Made by a program: the position numbers and the translations under genes
NCBI RefSeq assembly: GCF_001675285.1
Contig: NZ_LSGQ01000031.1
Coordinates: 40,089-104,088 of the forward strand
Length of the DNA: 64,000 bases
Source of the DNA: Elizabethkingia miricola
GTDB taxonomy: Bacteria; Bacteroidota; Bacteroidia; Flavobacteriales; Weeksellaceae
Reading direction: 5' to 3'
The notes under the pieces: model-generated
What the model was told of the DNA's origin: nothing
Databases searched by the model: none
The model's input: only the letters and a program-made list of their open reading frames with translations
Shown here: in pieces, positions 43,872-53,902 of the stretch
How the letters are laid out: the number at the start of each line of letters is the position of its first letter
How positions within the stretch are numbered: the stretch's first letter is position 1

Positions 43872-46304
43872 TCATTCATATTTCAGGTATTTTACCAGTT
43901 CTACTTTGGTAGCTCTGTATGCTTTAATACTTGTCACCAGGAATGTCAGCAGTAAGAGGATTATTAAGCTTAAAATATAAGGCCACCAAGGCATCTCGAT
44001 ACGGTATACAAATTCTTTCAGCCATTCGTTCATAAAATAATAACTCAATGGAATACTTATGAACACTGCCGCTGCAGTAATCCAAAGAAATTTCTTTGTC
44101 AGATCTTTTATCAATGTGCCGTCAGATGCTCCCAATGTTTTTTTAACAGCAACATCTTTCAGCTTCTGCTCTATCATCAAACTGGATAATGCAAATAATC
44201 CCAGGAGTGCTACAGCTAGTACTACAGCATTAAGAATTGAAAATAGCAGTCGTTGTTTTTTAAATTTATCAAAGGTCCGGACAAAATTCTTGTTCACAAA
44301 ATTTCCTTCAAACGGGTATCCTGGTTCTACTTCTGTTTCCCAGTATTTTTTAATACGTGCTGTATTTTCTGCTATATGATCACCAGAAAGTTTTATCTGT
44401 AAATTGTTCATCTGATTTCTGGACCAATATCTCTGATAGTTAAAGAACATCATTGGAAAAACATCATATTGTACACTTCCGTAATGAAAGTTCTTTACAA
44501 CACCTATAATAAGCATATTACTGCTTTTATCATCCATTCCACTGGAGATCTCTTTACCTATAGCCTCTGCAGGACTCCAGTTCATTTTTTTTATGAAAGA
44601 CTCATTTACGATGAGTCCACGTGTGGTATCTGTCGTCATTTTAGGATTCATCTCATGGCCTGCGATAAACTTTATTTTGTAAAATTTAAAATAATTAAAG
44701 TCAATAGCTCCGATTCCCGCAGATGTTGATTTTGTAGAATCTCTTTTATATTTAGCACCCGATGAACTGGTAATTCCGCCCCCCATTGTATGTGAAGATC
44801 CGGTAATATCTATTACACCAGGGAAATGTTTTATTTTATCTCTGTAGCGCTCGTACTTCCTCTGATTGTATTTTTCATCTATAAAGTTGGTTTTCTTGAA
44901 ATTAATCTGAAAAACCTGATCTCCACTAAAACCTAAGTCTTTATTCATCATATAATTTACCTGAGTGTATATAATCAATGAGGAAATAATAAAAAATGAG
45001 GAGATAACCAGCTGCAAAGACAGGATTGCATTGCGAAGCCAAACGCCATGTCTGCTTCTTGCAAAATTTCCTTTCAATGTCTGAATAGGTCTAAAATTGG
45101 AAAGGTATAGTGCCGGAATAATTCCGGAAAAAAATGCAAAGACAACTACAATGAGGAGCGTATAAAGATAAATATGAATCCCTTCTACCTTAATTTCTTT
45201 CTTCAGGAATTTGCCATATACAGGTAATAATAATTCCAGTAAAACCAGAGAAATAACAAATGCAGTGATATAGACAATGAAAGCCTCTAATAAAAATTGC
45301 AGAACTAACTTTCCTTTCGAGCTTCCCAATGCTTTTCGTACTCCCACCTCTTTAGCTCTCTGTGAAGCTTGTGCGGTATTGAGATTGATAAAATTAATAC
45401 CTGAAAGAATTAAAATAAGCCCTGCTAAAGTCATCAGAATTATAATAGATTTCTGATCTCCTTTCATAATCCCCGAACCTTTGGCTTCAAGTTTCATATC
45501 ACGGACATTAGTCAAATGAACTTTAATTGGATCTCTGTCATCTGCCCACCCAAATTTACTTCTGTCTGCTCTTTCGTTGTCATCATCCCATTTGGATAAT
45601 TTTTCTTCAAGCTTGGCAATATCTGTATTGGGTTTTATTTTAAAGAATCCATAGAAACTATAATTTGTCCAATTGTCGTTGTTATCAATATTAGATTGTC
45701 TGACTATAAAACCTCCTCTGAATACTGTATTTTCTGCATCAACAGGGTTCTTATAAATAGCTTGTACTACATATTTACTCCCATCATTATCTGCCACTAC
45801 AACTTTGCCAATGCTGTTCAGGTAATCTTTACCAAATAAAGCCTTGGCTGTATCTTCAGAAAGTGCTGCGGAATGTCTATCTACTAAAATATTATCATAA
45901 CTGCCTACTACTTTAGGAAGTTGTATTACTTTAAAAAAGTCTTCGCTGGCGGCAATTGGTAATGTATAAACTGAATGCCCTTCGGCTATCAGTTTAGTTT
46001 TATCATCCTCCCCTATATTAGCAACTACAGAATAATTTTCTATCTCCGGAAACATTTTCGGAGCAGTGCGTAATAATGGGTAATTGATATTAGAGACATA
46101 ATTATTTTTTGCAGTCTGCAGCTCTACAAAATAAATATTCTCTTTATTCGGGACCCATTTCTCATAAGATTTCTCGTCCTGCCAATTTAGAAAAACCAAC
46201 AGAAATATTGTTAAGCCCATAGACAATCCTAAAAGATTGATGAGCGTAGTAAGCCAATTTTTATAATAATTGCTAAATGCTATTTTAATCCAGTTATGTA
46301 ACAT
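43872..46304 (-). CDS. MacB/FtsX-type ABC permease (copy 5 in array)
   Basis: 810 residues with the two-module layout of MacB-like permeases: TM at about 20-40, a large MacB_PCD-type periplasmic domain to about 280, three FtsX helices (about 285-305, 340-362, 378-402), then a second module starting at about 424 and ending with three more helices near 685-800. The FtsX motif NFINLNTAQASQRAKEVGVRKALGSSKGKL and the matching EQKLKDVAVKKTLGASDGTLIKDLTKKF appear in each half. Closest relative in the array is copy 4 just upstream. The periplasmic domains differ most between copies. Confidence 0.88.
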   Translation of the reverse strand: MLHNWIKIAFSNYYKNWLTTLINLLGLSMGLTIFLLVFLNWQDEKSYEKWVPNKENIYFVELQTAKNNYVSNINYPLLRTAPKMFPEIENYSVVANIGEDDKTKLIAEGHSVYTLPIAASEDFFKVIQLPKVVGSYDNILVDRHSAALSEDTAKALFGKDYLNSIGKVVVADNDGSKYVVQAIYKNPVDAENTVFRGGFIVRQSNIDNNDNWTNYSFYGFFKIKPNTDIAKLEEKLSKWDDDNERADRSKFGWADDRDPIKVHLTNVRDMKLEAKGSGIMKGDQKSIIILMTLAGLILILSGINFINLNTAQASQRAKEVGVRKALGSSKGKLVLQFLLEAFIVYITAFVISLVLLELLLPVYGKFLKKEIKVEGIHIYLYTLLIVVVFAFFSGIIPALYLSNFRPIQTLKGNFARSRHGVWLRNAILSLQLVISSFFIISSLIIYTQVNYMMNKDLGFSGDQVFQINFKKTNFIDEKYNQRKYERYRDKIKHFPGVIDITGSSHTMGGGITSSSGAKYKRDSTKSTSAGIGAIDFNYFKFYKIKFIAGHEMNPKMTTDTTRGLIVNESFIKKMNWSPAEAIGKEISSGMDDKSSNMLIIGVVKNFHYGSVQYDVFPMMFFNYQRYWSRNQMNNLQIKLSGDHIAENTARIKKYWETEVEPGYPFEGNFVNKNFVRTFDKFKKQRLLFSILNAVVLAVALLGLFALSSLMIEQKLKDVAVKKTLGASDGTLIKDLTKKFLWITAAAVFISIPLSYYFMNEWLKEFVYRIEMPWWPYILSLIILLLLTFLVTSIKAYRATKVELVKYLKYE

Positions 46305-46376
46305 AATCAGCTAATTGTTAATGATTAATTGTCAATGGTTAATTTTCTAGTTTCTAAAATCTAATTTCTAACTTAG
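46305..46376. repeat. AT-rich repeat spacer between permease copies 4 and 5
   Basis: Short units such as TTAATGATTAATTG and TTTCTAAAATCTAATTTCTAAC repeat. The same kind of spacer separates every pair of permease genes. Confidence 0.6.
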
Positions 46377-48809
46377 CTATTCGTATTTCAGGTACTCCAC
46401 TAACTCTACTTTGGTTGCTCTATAAGCTTTAATACTCACTACAAAGAAAGTCAGCAGTAAAAGAATAACTAAACTCAGAACGTAAGGCCACCATGGCATC
46501 TCAATTCTGTAGGCAAAATCTTTCAGCCATTCATTCATAAAATAATAGCTTATCGGTATACTTATTAATACCGCTATTCCTGTAATCCACAGAAATTTCT
46601 TTGTCAGATCTTTTATAAGCACTCCGTCTGATGCTCCTAAGGCCTTTTTAATCGCTACATCTTTTAGTTTTTGTTCTATGATAAGGCTGGACAATGCAAA
46701 CAGTCCAAGAAGAGCAACAACTAAAACTAGAACATTAAGAATGGAAAATAACAAGCGCTGCTTCTTATATTTGTCAAAAGTCTTAGCAAAATTTTTATTG
46801 ACAAAATCACCTTCAAAAGGATAACCCGGCTCTACTTCCGTCTCCCAATATTTTTTGATGTGTTCTATATTTTGAAATATATGGTCTCCGGAAAGTTTAA
46901 TCTGCAGGTTTTTCATTTGGTTTTTAGTCCAGTACCTTTGATAATTAAAGAACATAACCGGAGAAATTTCATTTTTCACTCCACCATAATGGAAATCCTT
47001 TACTACTCCTATAATCAACAAATTATTACTATTATCAGCCAGTCCGCTTGAAATTTCTTTACCAATAGCTTCTGACGGTTTCCAGCCCATGCTTTTCACA
47101 AAAGCTTCATTTACAATAAGCCCTCTCGCTGTATCTGTAGTCATTTTTGGGTTAATATCCCTTCCTGCAACTAATTTTAGCTTGTAAAAATTGAAATAAT
47201 TAAAATCTATAGCTCCGATTCCGGCGGATGTTACTTTTGTAGAATCTCTTTTATCTTTAGCTCCTGTAAAATTTCTAAGTCCGTTGCCTATACTCTGTGA
47301 TGAACCGGTAATATCCAATACTCCGGGGAAGTGCTTTATCCGATCCCTATACAATTCATATTTCCTCTGGTTATAATTACCATCTTTAAAGTTTGTTTTT
47401 TTAAAGCTAATTTCAAATACCTGATCGCCGTTAAACCCTAAATCTTTATCCATCATATAGTTTACCTGCTTATAGATAATCAAAGATGAAATAATAAAAA
47501 ATGAGGAGATGATGAGCTGTAACGATAATATTGCATTACGAAGCCAAATTCCATGTTTACTTCCGGAAAAGTTTCCCTTAAGTGTTTGAATAGGTTTAAA
47601 ACCGGAAAGATAAAGCGCCGGAATAATACCCGAAACAAATGCGAAAGCCAGTACAATAAGAATGGCATATAAATAAACCTGAACCCCATGTATTCCGATC
47701 TCTTTCCCCAGATATTTTCCGTATGTTGGTAAGAGCAGCTCCAGTACGACCATAGAAATAACAAATGCTGTAACATAGATGATAAGAGCTTCTATTAAAA
47801 ACTGAGTTATTAATTTTCCTTTAGAACTTCCCAGAGCCTTACGTACGCCTACTTCTTTAGCCCGTTGTGACGCCTGTGCTGTATTGAGATTTATAAAATT
47901 AATTCCGGAAAGAACTAAAATAAGCCCTGATAATGACATCAGGATAATAATAGATTTTTTATCTCCCTTCATTAGCCCCCATCCTTTAGCATCGAGCTTC
48001 ATATTTCTAATATTAGTTAAATGAGCTTTGATACGATCTCCGTTATCCGCCCATCCATTTTTTCGATTTTCAATTCTTTCATGATCATCATCCCATTTGG
48101 AAAGTTTTTCTTCCAGTTTAGCTAAATCTGTATTGGGTTTTACTTTAAAGAAACCATAGTAGCTGTAGTTTGTCCAGCTCTCCTTACTGTCATTAACAAA
48201 AGGATCCCGCATTACAAACCCGCCCCGAAATATTGTATTCTCCGATTCCTCAGGATTTTTATAAATAGCATGTACAACATATTTGCTGCCCTCATTGTCC
48301 AGTACCACTGTTTTCCCAATACTATGAAGATAATCTTTACCAAAAAGTTGTTTAGCTGTATCTTCGGAAAGCGCTATAGATGTATTATCTATCAGGATAT
48401 TTTCATAGCTTCCTGCTACTTTGGGAAATTCCAGTACTTTAAAGAAATTTTCGGTTGCAAAAATAGGAGTAGTATAAACAGAATGTCCGTCTGTAGTCAG
48501 TTTATTTTTTTCGTCCATCCATATATTGACTATCGTAGACGTCTCTATTTCCGGAAATGCTTTAGGAGAAGTGTACAAAAGTGGGTAGTTGACTTGGGAA
48601 ACATAGCTGTCTTTTCCGTTTTGCAATTCGATCAAATAAATATTTTCGCCATTAGGAACCCATTTTTCATAAGATTTCTCATCCTGCCAGTTGAGAAATA
48701 CTAACAAAAATATTGTGAGCCCTATAGATAATCCTATAAGGTTAATAAGAGTTGTTAACCAATTCTTTTTATAATTCGTAAATGCTATTTTGATCCAGTT
48801 GCGTAACAT
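46377..48809 (-). CDS. MacB/FtsX-type ABC permease (copy 4 in array)
   Basis: 810 residues, same architecture as its neighbours and very similar to copy 5 over the first 60 residues (MLRNWIKIAFTNYKKNWLTTLINLIGLSIGLTIFLLVFLNWQDEKSYEKW) and over the C-terminal FtsX region. Its periplasmic domain differs (for example GKDSYVSQVNYPLLYTSPKAFPEIE). Such tandem pairs arise by duplication. No ATP-binding domain is fused, so it depends on the ATPase encoded at 56423. Confidence 0.88.
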   Translation of the reverse strand: MLRNWIKIAFTNYKKNWLTTLINLIGLSIGLTIFLLVFLNWQDEKSYEKWVPNGENIYLIELQNGKDSYVSQVNYPLLYTSPKAFPEIETSTIVNIWMDEKNKLTTDGHSVYTTPIFATENFFKVLEFPKVAGSYENILIDNTSIALSEDTAKQLFGKDYLHSIGKTVVLDNEGSKYVVHAIYKNPEESENTIFRGGFVMRDPFVNDSKESWTNYSYYGFFKVKPNTDLAKLEEKLSKWDDDHERIENRKNGWADNGDRIKAHLTNIRNMKLDAKGWGLMKGDKKSIIILMSLSGLILVLSGINFINLNTAQASQRAKEVGVRKALGSSKGKLITQFLIEALIIYVTAFVISMVVLELLLPTYGKYLGKEIGIHGVQVYLYAILIVLAFAFVSGIIPALYLSGFKPIQTLKGNFSGSKHGIWLRNAILSLQLIISSFFIISSLIIYKQVNYMMDKDLGFNGDQVFEISFKKTNFKDGNYNQRKYELYRDRIKHFPGVLDITGSSQSIGNGLRNFTGAKDKRDSTKVTSAGIGAIDFNYFNFYKLKLVAGRDINPKMTTDTARGLIVNEAFVKSMGWKPSEAIGKEISSGLADNSNNLLIIGVVKDFHYGGVKNEISPVMFFNYQRYWTKNQMKNLQIKLSGDHIFQNIEHIKKYWETEVEPGYPFEGDFVNKNFAKTFDKYKKQRLLFSILNVLVLVVALLGLFALSSLIIEQKLKDVAIKKALGASDGVLIKDLTKKFLWITGIAVLISIPISYYFMNEWLKDFAYRIEMPWWPYVLSLVILLLLTFFVVSIKAYRATKVELVEYLKYE

Positions 48810-48881
48810 AATCAGCTAATTGTTAATGATTAATTGTCAATGGTTAATTTTCTAACTTCTAATTTCTAACCTCTAACTTCG
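48810..48881. repeat. AT-rich repeat spacer between permease copies 3 and 4
   Basis: Contains TTGTTAATGATTAATTGTCAATGGTTAATTTTC followed by CTAACTTCTAATTTCTAACC units. Confidence 0.6.
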
Positions 48882-51311
48882 TTATTCGTATTTCAGGTAC
48901 TTTATCAGTTCTACTTTGGTTGCTCTGTAAGCCTTGATACTTACCACAAGAATTGTCAGCAATAAAAGAATAGCTAAACTTAAAATATAGGGCCACCATG
49001 GCATCTCAATCCGGTAAGCAAAGCTCTTCAACCACTCATTTATAAAATAAAAACTTATCGGAATACTTGTTAATACGGCTATCAATGTTATCCACAGAAA
49101 TTTTTTGGTCAGATCTTTTATCAGTATTCCGTCCGATGCTCCCAATGTTTTTTTAATCGCTACATCTTTCAATTTCTGCTCAATCATTAAACTGGACAAT
49201 GCAAATAATCCCAAAAGTGCCACTAACAAAACAATACCATTCAGGATTGAAAACAGCGTACGTTGTTTCTCATACTTCTCAAAGGTTCTGGCAAATTGTC
49301 TGTTGACAAATTCACCACTGAACGGATACCCTGGTTCAACCTCTGTTTCCCAATATTTTCTGATTCTGGCAATATTTTCATCGATATTTTCACCCGTTAA
49401 CTTGATTTGTAAACTGGTTAAATTATTTCTGGTCCAATACCTGTCATAATTAAAAAACATCATTGGCTCAACTTTATACTGTACATCATCGAAATTCAAA
49501 TCCTTTACAACCCCAACTATGAGCATATTTCTTGCCTTACTATCAGTGTTGCTTGTCATTTCCTTACCAATTGCTTCCTGATTATTCCACCCTATTTTTT
49601 TGACAAAAGCTTCATTTACCACGATTGCCTTTGTTGTATCTACAGTTAACTTTGGATTAAAATCTCTTCCGGAAAGAAACTTGATTTTATAAAATTTCAT
49701 AAAATTCAAATCTATAGCACCCACACCAGCATCTACAGACTTAGTCGAATCTCTTTTATATTTAATTCCGGTTGTACTGTTAACACCATTTCCTAAAGTC
49801 TGAGAAGAACCTGTAACATCAACGACACCCGGAAAGTGTTTGATCTTCTCACTGTACAGCTGGTACTTCTTCATATTATAATTATTTTCCCATGATGTTT
49901 TACTAAAGTTAAGCTGGTAGACCTGTTCTCCATGAAAGCCCAGATCTTTCTGCATCATGTAATCGACCTGTTTATATATGATGAAGGAAGAAATTATAAA
50001 AAATGAAGAAATAATAATCTGTAATGTCAAAATAGAATTGCGCAACCATATACCATGTTTACTTCTGGAAAAATTTCCTTTGAGTGTCTGAATTGGTTTA
50101 AAACCAGAAAGATATACAGCAGGTACAATTCCTGAAATAAATGCAAATCCGAAAATAATCAATACGGTATACAGATAGATCATGGGATCTCCCATTCTTA
50201 TCGTTTTATTCAGAAACTTACCATAGAGTGGCAGTAAAAATTCTAAAAGAATCATCGATATAAAGAACGCCGTGATATAAATGATATAGGTCTCCAGTAA
50301 AAACTGTATAATCAATTGTCCTTTGGAGCTTCCAAAAGATTTTCGCAAACCTACTTCTTTCGCTCTTTGTGATGCCTGAGCTGTATTGAGATTGATAAAA
50401 TTAATGGCGGAAAGGATCAGTATAAGTCCTGATAAGGATAATAGTATAAGAATTGTTTTTTTATCTGTTCCTTCCAGCCCTCCGCTTTTAGCATCCAGTC
50501 TCATTTTTTTTATGTTCACCAGATGTATTTCAATTGGCTTTTTCATTTCCGGCCAGCCGGATTGTTTAAGCTCAATATTCTGTTGTTTCGTTTGTATTGC
50601 AGATAGTTTACTCTCTAACTCCGAAATATTTGTTCCCGGTTTCACACGGAAAAAACCAAAGAAGCTGTTGTTACTCCAAATATTTTTATTAGAATCTATA
50701 TTTGCATTTCTTACAACATAGCCGGGCCTGAAAATAGTATTCTCACTTTCTGCAGGTAGTTTATAAATAGCCTGAACAACAACTTTTTTACCATTTTCAT
50801 CTTTTGTAATAGTCTTTCCGATACCTTGCTTATAATTGTCTCCAAAAAGTTGCTTTGCAACATCTTCGGACAACGCTATAGAATTTTCATCTACAAGGAG
50901 GTTGTTATAACTACCTGCTACCAGAGGAAAAGGAAGAATCTTAAAGAAATCTTCTGATACCTCAGCATAACTATTATAACTGGAACGACCATCGGTCAAA
51001 AGACGGGCTTTGTTATTTTTCCAGTAATTGATCACTGAAAAGTCCTGAATTTCCGGGAATATTTTTGTGGATACTTCCAAAAAAGGATAGCTGCATACAG
51101 CATTGAAATCTTTATGATTAAAAACTCTTTCGGCATAATACACATTGTCTCCTTCCGGTACCCATTGCTCATAGGCTTTTTCGTCCTGCCAATTCAGAAA
51201 TACCAGCAGAAATACAGTTAGCCCAACTGATAAACCTAAAAGGTTGATAAGTGTTGTAAGCCAGTTCTTTTTATAATTGCTAAATGCTATTTTAATCCAG
51301 TTGCGTAACAT
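48882..51311 (-). CDS. MacB/FtsX-type ABC permease (copy 3 in array)
   Basis: 809 residues of the same design. N terminus MLRNWIKIAFSNYKKNWLTTLINLLGLSVGLTVFLLVF, FtsX motif NFINLNTAQASQRAKEVGLRKSFGSSKGQL with Ser-Phe in place of Ala-Leu, and C terminus YRATKVELIKYLKYE. Its periplasmic domain (YAERVFNHKDFNAVCSYPFLEVS) is more distant from copies 4 and 5, so it is an older duplicate. Confidence 0.88.
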   Translation of the reverse strand: MLRNWIKIAFSNYKKNWLTTLINLLGLSVGLTVFLLVFLNWQDEKAYEQWVPEGDNVYYAERVFNHKDFNAVCSYPFLEVSTKIFPEIQDFSVINYWKNNKARLLTDGRSSYNSYAEVSEDFFKILPFPLVAGSYNNLLVDENSIALSEDVAKQLFGDNYKQGIGKTITKDENGKKVVVQAIYKLPAESENTIFRPGYVVRNANIDSNKNIWSNNSFFGFFRVKPGTNISELESKLSAIQTKQQNIELKQSGWPEMKKPIEIHLVNIKKMRLDAKSGGLEGTDKKTILILLSLSGLILILSAINFINLNTAQASQRAKEVGLRKSFGSSKGQLIIQFLLETYIIYITAFFISMILLEFLLPLYGKFLNKTIRMGDPMIYLYTVLIIFGFAFISGIVPAVYLSGFKPIQTLKGNFSRSKHGIWLRNSILTLQIIISSFFIISSFIIYKQVDYMMQKDLGFHGEQVYQLNFSKTSWENNYNMKKYQLYSEKIKHFPGVVDVTGSSQTLGNGVNSTTGIKYKRDSTKSVDAGVGAIDLNFMKFYKIKFLSGRDFNPKLTVDTTKAIVVNEAFVKKIGWNNQEAIGKEMTSNTDSKARNMLIVGVVKDLNFDDVQYKVEPMMFFNYDRYWTRNNLTSLQIKLTGENIDENIARIRKYWETEVEPGYPFSGEFVNRQFARTFEKYEKQRTLFSILNGIVLLVALLGLFALSSLMIEQKLKDVAIKKTLGASDGILIKDLTKKFLWITLIAVLTSIPISFYFINEWLKSFAYRIEMPWWPYILSLAILLLLTILVVSIKAYRATKVELIKYLKYE

Positions 51312-51385
51312 AATTAGCTAATGATTAATTGTAAATGGTTAATTTTCTAACTTCGTACTTCTAACTTCTAATTTTATACTTAGTA
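51312..51385. repeat. AT-rich repeat spacer between permease copies 2 and 3
   Basis: TTAGCTAATGATTAATTGTAAATGGTTAATTTTC then CTAACTTCGTACTTCTAACTTCTAA. Closely resembles the spacer at 53801. Confidence 0.6.
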
Positions 51386-53800
51386 TCATTCGTATTTCAG
51401 GTATTTCACCAGTTCTACTTTAGTGGCGCGATATGCTTTAATACTTACCACAAGGAAAGTCAGTAACAAAAGAATTACCAGGCTCAGAACATAAGGCCAC
51501 CAAGGCATTTCTATACGATAGGCAAATTCCTTCAGCCATTCATTCATAAAGTAATAACTCAACGGAATACTTAAGAATACCGCCAGTGCAGCAATCCATA
51601 GAAATCGTTTTGTCAGATCCTTTATCAGTACACTATCCGATGCCCCTAATGTCTTTTTGATAGCTACGTCTTTTAATTTCTGCTCTATCATCAAGCTGGA
51701 TAATGCAAACAAACCTAATAGTGCTACAACAAGTACCATAGCATTGAGGATACTGAATAGTAACCTCTGCTTTTTATAACTATCATAGGTTTTAGCGAAT
51801 TGTTTATTCAGGAACTGATATTGAAATGCATATCCCGGTTCTACCTCTTTCTGCCAGTAATCCTGAATATTACTAATCGTTTCAGGCATATCATTACCGG
51901 AAATCTTTACCATTATATTATTAATATTACTTTTATTCCAGTTGCGTCCATAGTTGAAGTAAACAACAGGCGCTATTTTGCTGGCTACACTTTCCTGATT
52001 ATAATCTTGTGCTACACCTACAATTTTATATTTTATACTATCAAATCCCGGGCGCACCTCTTTTCCTATAGCCTCTTTCGGTGTCCAGCCCATCTCCTTG
52101 ATAAAAGCTTGATTCACAATTGTAGAGTTTAACGTGTCTGAAGATAATTTTGGATCAAAATCCCGACCTTCCAGTATTTTGATTTTGAAGAACTTGAAAA
52201 AGTTAAGATCTATCGATCCATGATTTGCCAAAATACTTTTATCTAAAGAATTAACATTAGAATTTCCGGCACTTCCCATTCCCATACGTTGCTTGGTGTA
52301 AGTAACACCCTCTACTCCTTTTATTTTAGGAAGCTGCTGTCTGAGCAACTCATATTTTTGATAGGGTTTATCAACCTGTTTCAGAAAATCAATATTAATA
52401 ACCTGATCACCATTAAACCCAAGATCTTTATTCAGCATATAATTAACCTGAGTATAAATAACTAATGTTGAAATAATAAAAAAGGATGAAATTACAAGCT
52501 GTAACGTCAAAATTCCGTTTCGCAGCCAGATACCATGCTTACTGCGGGAAAAATTACCTTTAAGTGTATTAATAGGTTTGAAATTAGCCAGATAAACAGC
52601 TGGAATAAGTCCGGAAATTAAAGTTGTAATAAGAAGCATGCCAAATGAGTAAACAAAAACACTAGCATTAGATAATGTAATTTCTTTACCCAAAAACTTA
52701 TTATAAGCTGGTAATAATATTTCAGCAAGAGCCGTTGCCAACAGATAAGCAAACATACATATAAGTAATGTCTCGAGTAAAAACTGACTTGTTAACTGCC
52801 AGATTGTTCCACCCATTACACGGCGTACTCCTACTTCTTTTGCCCGCTGTGAAGCTTGTGCAGTCTTTAGATTAATAAAATTGATAGCAGATAACAATAC
52901 AATGACAACAGAAAGTCCCAACAAAGTATAAATATTCTTTTTATCCGCTTTTTCCAGACCTCCGCCTTTAGCCTCCAGTTTCATTTTGTCCAGCCTTGTG
53001 ATAAAAAGCTCAGCTTTACCACCAATGGCAGCTTCATACTCCTGAAGTGTCTTCTTCATGATCTTCATATCTCTGGTAACTTTGTACTGACAAACTATTT
53101 TATTAAGATCTTCATTTACTTTCGTAATGTCCATATTGGGCTTTGTCATAAAAAAGCCAACGTAATTATAATCGCCCCAGTTGTCTTCATTTCCGTTAAG
53201 GAAACCATCTCTTACAAGTAGCCCAGGCTTAAAAACTGAATTTTCTTTTGGCAGTTCATATACCGCAGAAATCACGTATTTATTTTGGTCAGATACTATG
53301 GTTTTGCCAATAGCATCCTGATAATTATTACCAAAAAGTTGTTGAGCTGTTTCAGTGGAGATGGCTGCTACATTTGTGTTTTTAAAAATATCTTTATAGG
53401 ATCCAGCTAACTTTTTAAAAGGAAAGAACCTGAAAAAATTATCTGATGTTGTATACTTTACAGGATTGGAAATTTTAGAACCAAAACTAACGCGCTCAGC
53501 ATTTTGGAAAGGATTTATCAAGAGGTAATCTTCAATTCCATTTACTTTTTCTTTCCCATAGCGCATCTGTCCCTGAGTAGAAGAACTCCATATTCCAAAG
53601 TTTTTCCCCATCCCGTTTTCAAGAAAATAAACATTTTCTTTCCGGGGGTTCCAGGCTTCGTAGGATCTCTCATCCTGCCAGTGCATCAGAATAAGCATAA
53701 ACCCGGTAAGACCTATAGTCAATCCAAAGAGATTGATTACTGTAGAAAGCAGGTTTCTTTTGTAATTGCTAAATGCTATTTTAATCCAGTTGCGTAACAT
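51386..53800 (-). CDS. MacB/FtsX-type ABC permease (copy 2 in array)
   Basis: 804 residues. It belongs to a second subgroup with copy 1: NFINLKTAQASQRAKEVGVRRVMGGTIWQL (Lys for Asn in the motif) and a periplasmic domain starting NLFGLTIGLTGFMLILMHWQDERSYEAWNPRKENVYFLENG. The C-terminal FtsX module remains nearly identical to the other copies, which suggests gene conversion or selection there. Confidence 0.88.
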   Translation of the reverse strand: MLRNWIKIAFSNYKRNLLSTVINLFGLTIGLTGFMLILMHWQDERSYEAWNPRKENVYFLENGMGKNFGIWSSSTQGQMRYGKEKVNGIEDYLLINPFQNAERVSFGSKISNPVKYTTSDNFFRFFPFKKLAGSYKDIFKNTNVAAISTETAQQLFGNNYQDAIGKTIVSDQNKYVISAVYELPKENSVFKPGLLVRDGFLNGNEDNWGDYNYVGFFMTKPNMDITKVNEDLNKIVCQYKVTRDMKIMKKTLQEYEAAIGGKAELFITRLDKMKLEAKGGGLEKADKKNIYTLLGLSVVIVLLSAINFINLKTAQASQRAKEVGVRRVMGGTIWQLTSQFLLETLLICMFAYLLATALAEILLPAYNKFLGKEITLSNASVFVYSFGMLLITTLISGLIPAVYLANFKPINTLKGNFSRSKHGIWLRNGILTLQLVISSFFIISTLVIYTQVNYMLNKDLGFNGDQVINIDFLKQVDKPYQKYELLRQQLPKIKGVEGVTYTKQRMGMGSAGNSNVNSLDKSILANHGSIDLNFFKFFKIKILEGRDFDPKLSSDTLNSTIVNQAFIKEMGWTPKEAIGKEVRPGFDSIKYKIVGVAQDYNQESVASKIAPVVYFNYGRNWNKSNINNIMVKISGNDMPETISNIQDYWQKEVEPGYAFQYQFLNKQFAKTYDSYKKQRLLFSILNAMVLVVALLGLFALSSLMIEQKLKDVAIKKTLGASDSVLIKDLTKRFLWIAALAVFLSIPLSYYFMNEWLKEFAYRIEMPWWPYVLSLVILLLLTFLVVSIKAYRATKVELVKYLKYE

Positions 53801-53902
53801 AATTAGCTAATGGTTAATTGTTAATGGTTAATTGTTAATGATTAATTGTAAATGGTTAATTTTCTAACTTCGTACTTCTAACTTCTAATTTTATACTTAG
53901 TA
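53801..53902. repeat. longest repeat spacer, tandem TTAATGGTTAATTG units
   Basis: About four near-identical 13-14 base units of the kind TTAATGGTTAATTG, followed by CTAACTTCGTACTTCTAACTTCTAA. In minus-strand sense it reads as a purine-rich run of AACCATTAACAATT units directly before the ATG of copy 2. The length varies between spacers. Confidence 0.65.

Noticed and set aside
53801..53902. CRISPR array
   Set aside because: Units are short, degenerate and touch each other with no unique spacers; they are spacer repeats between genes.
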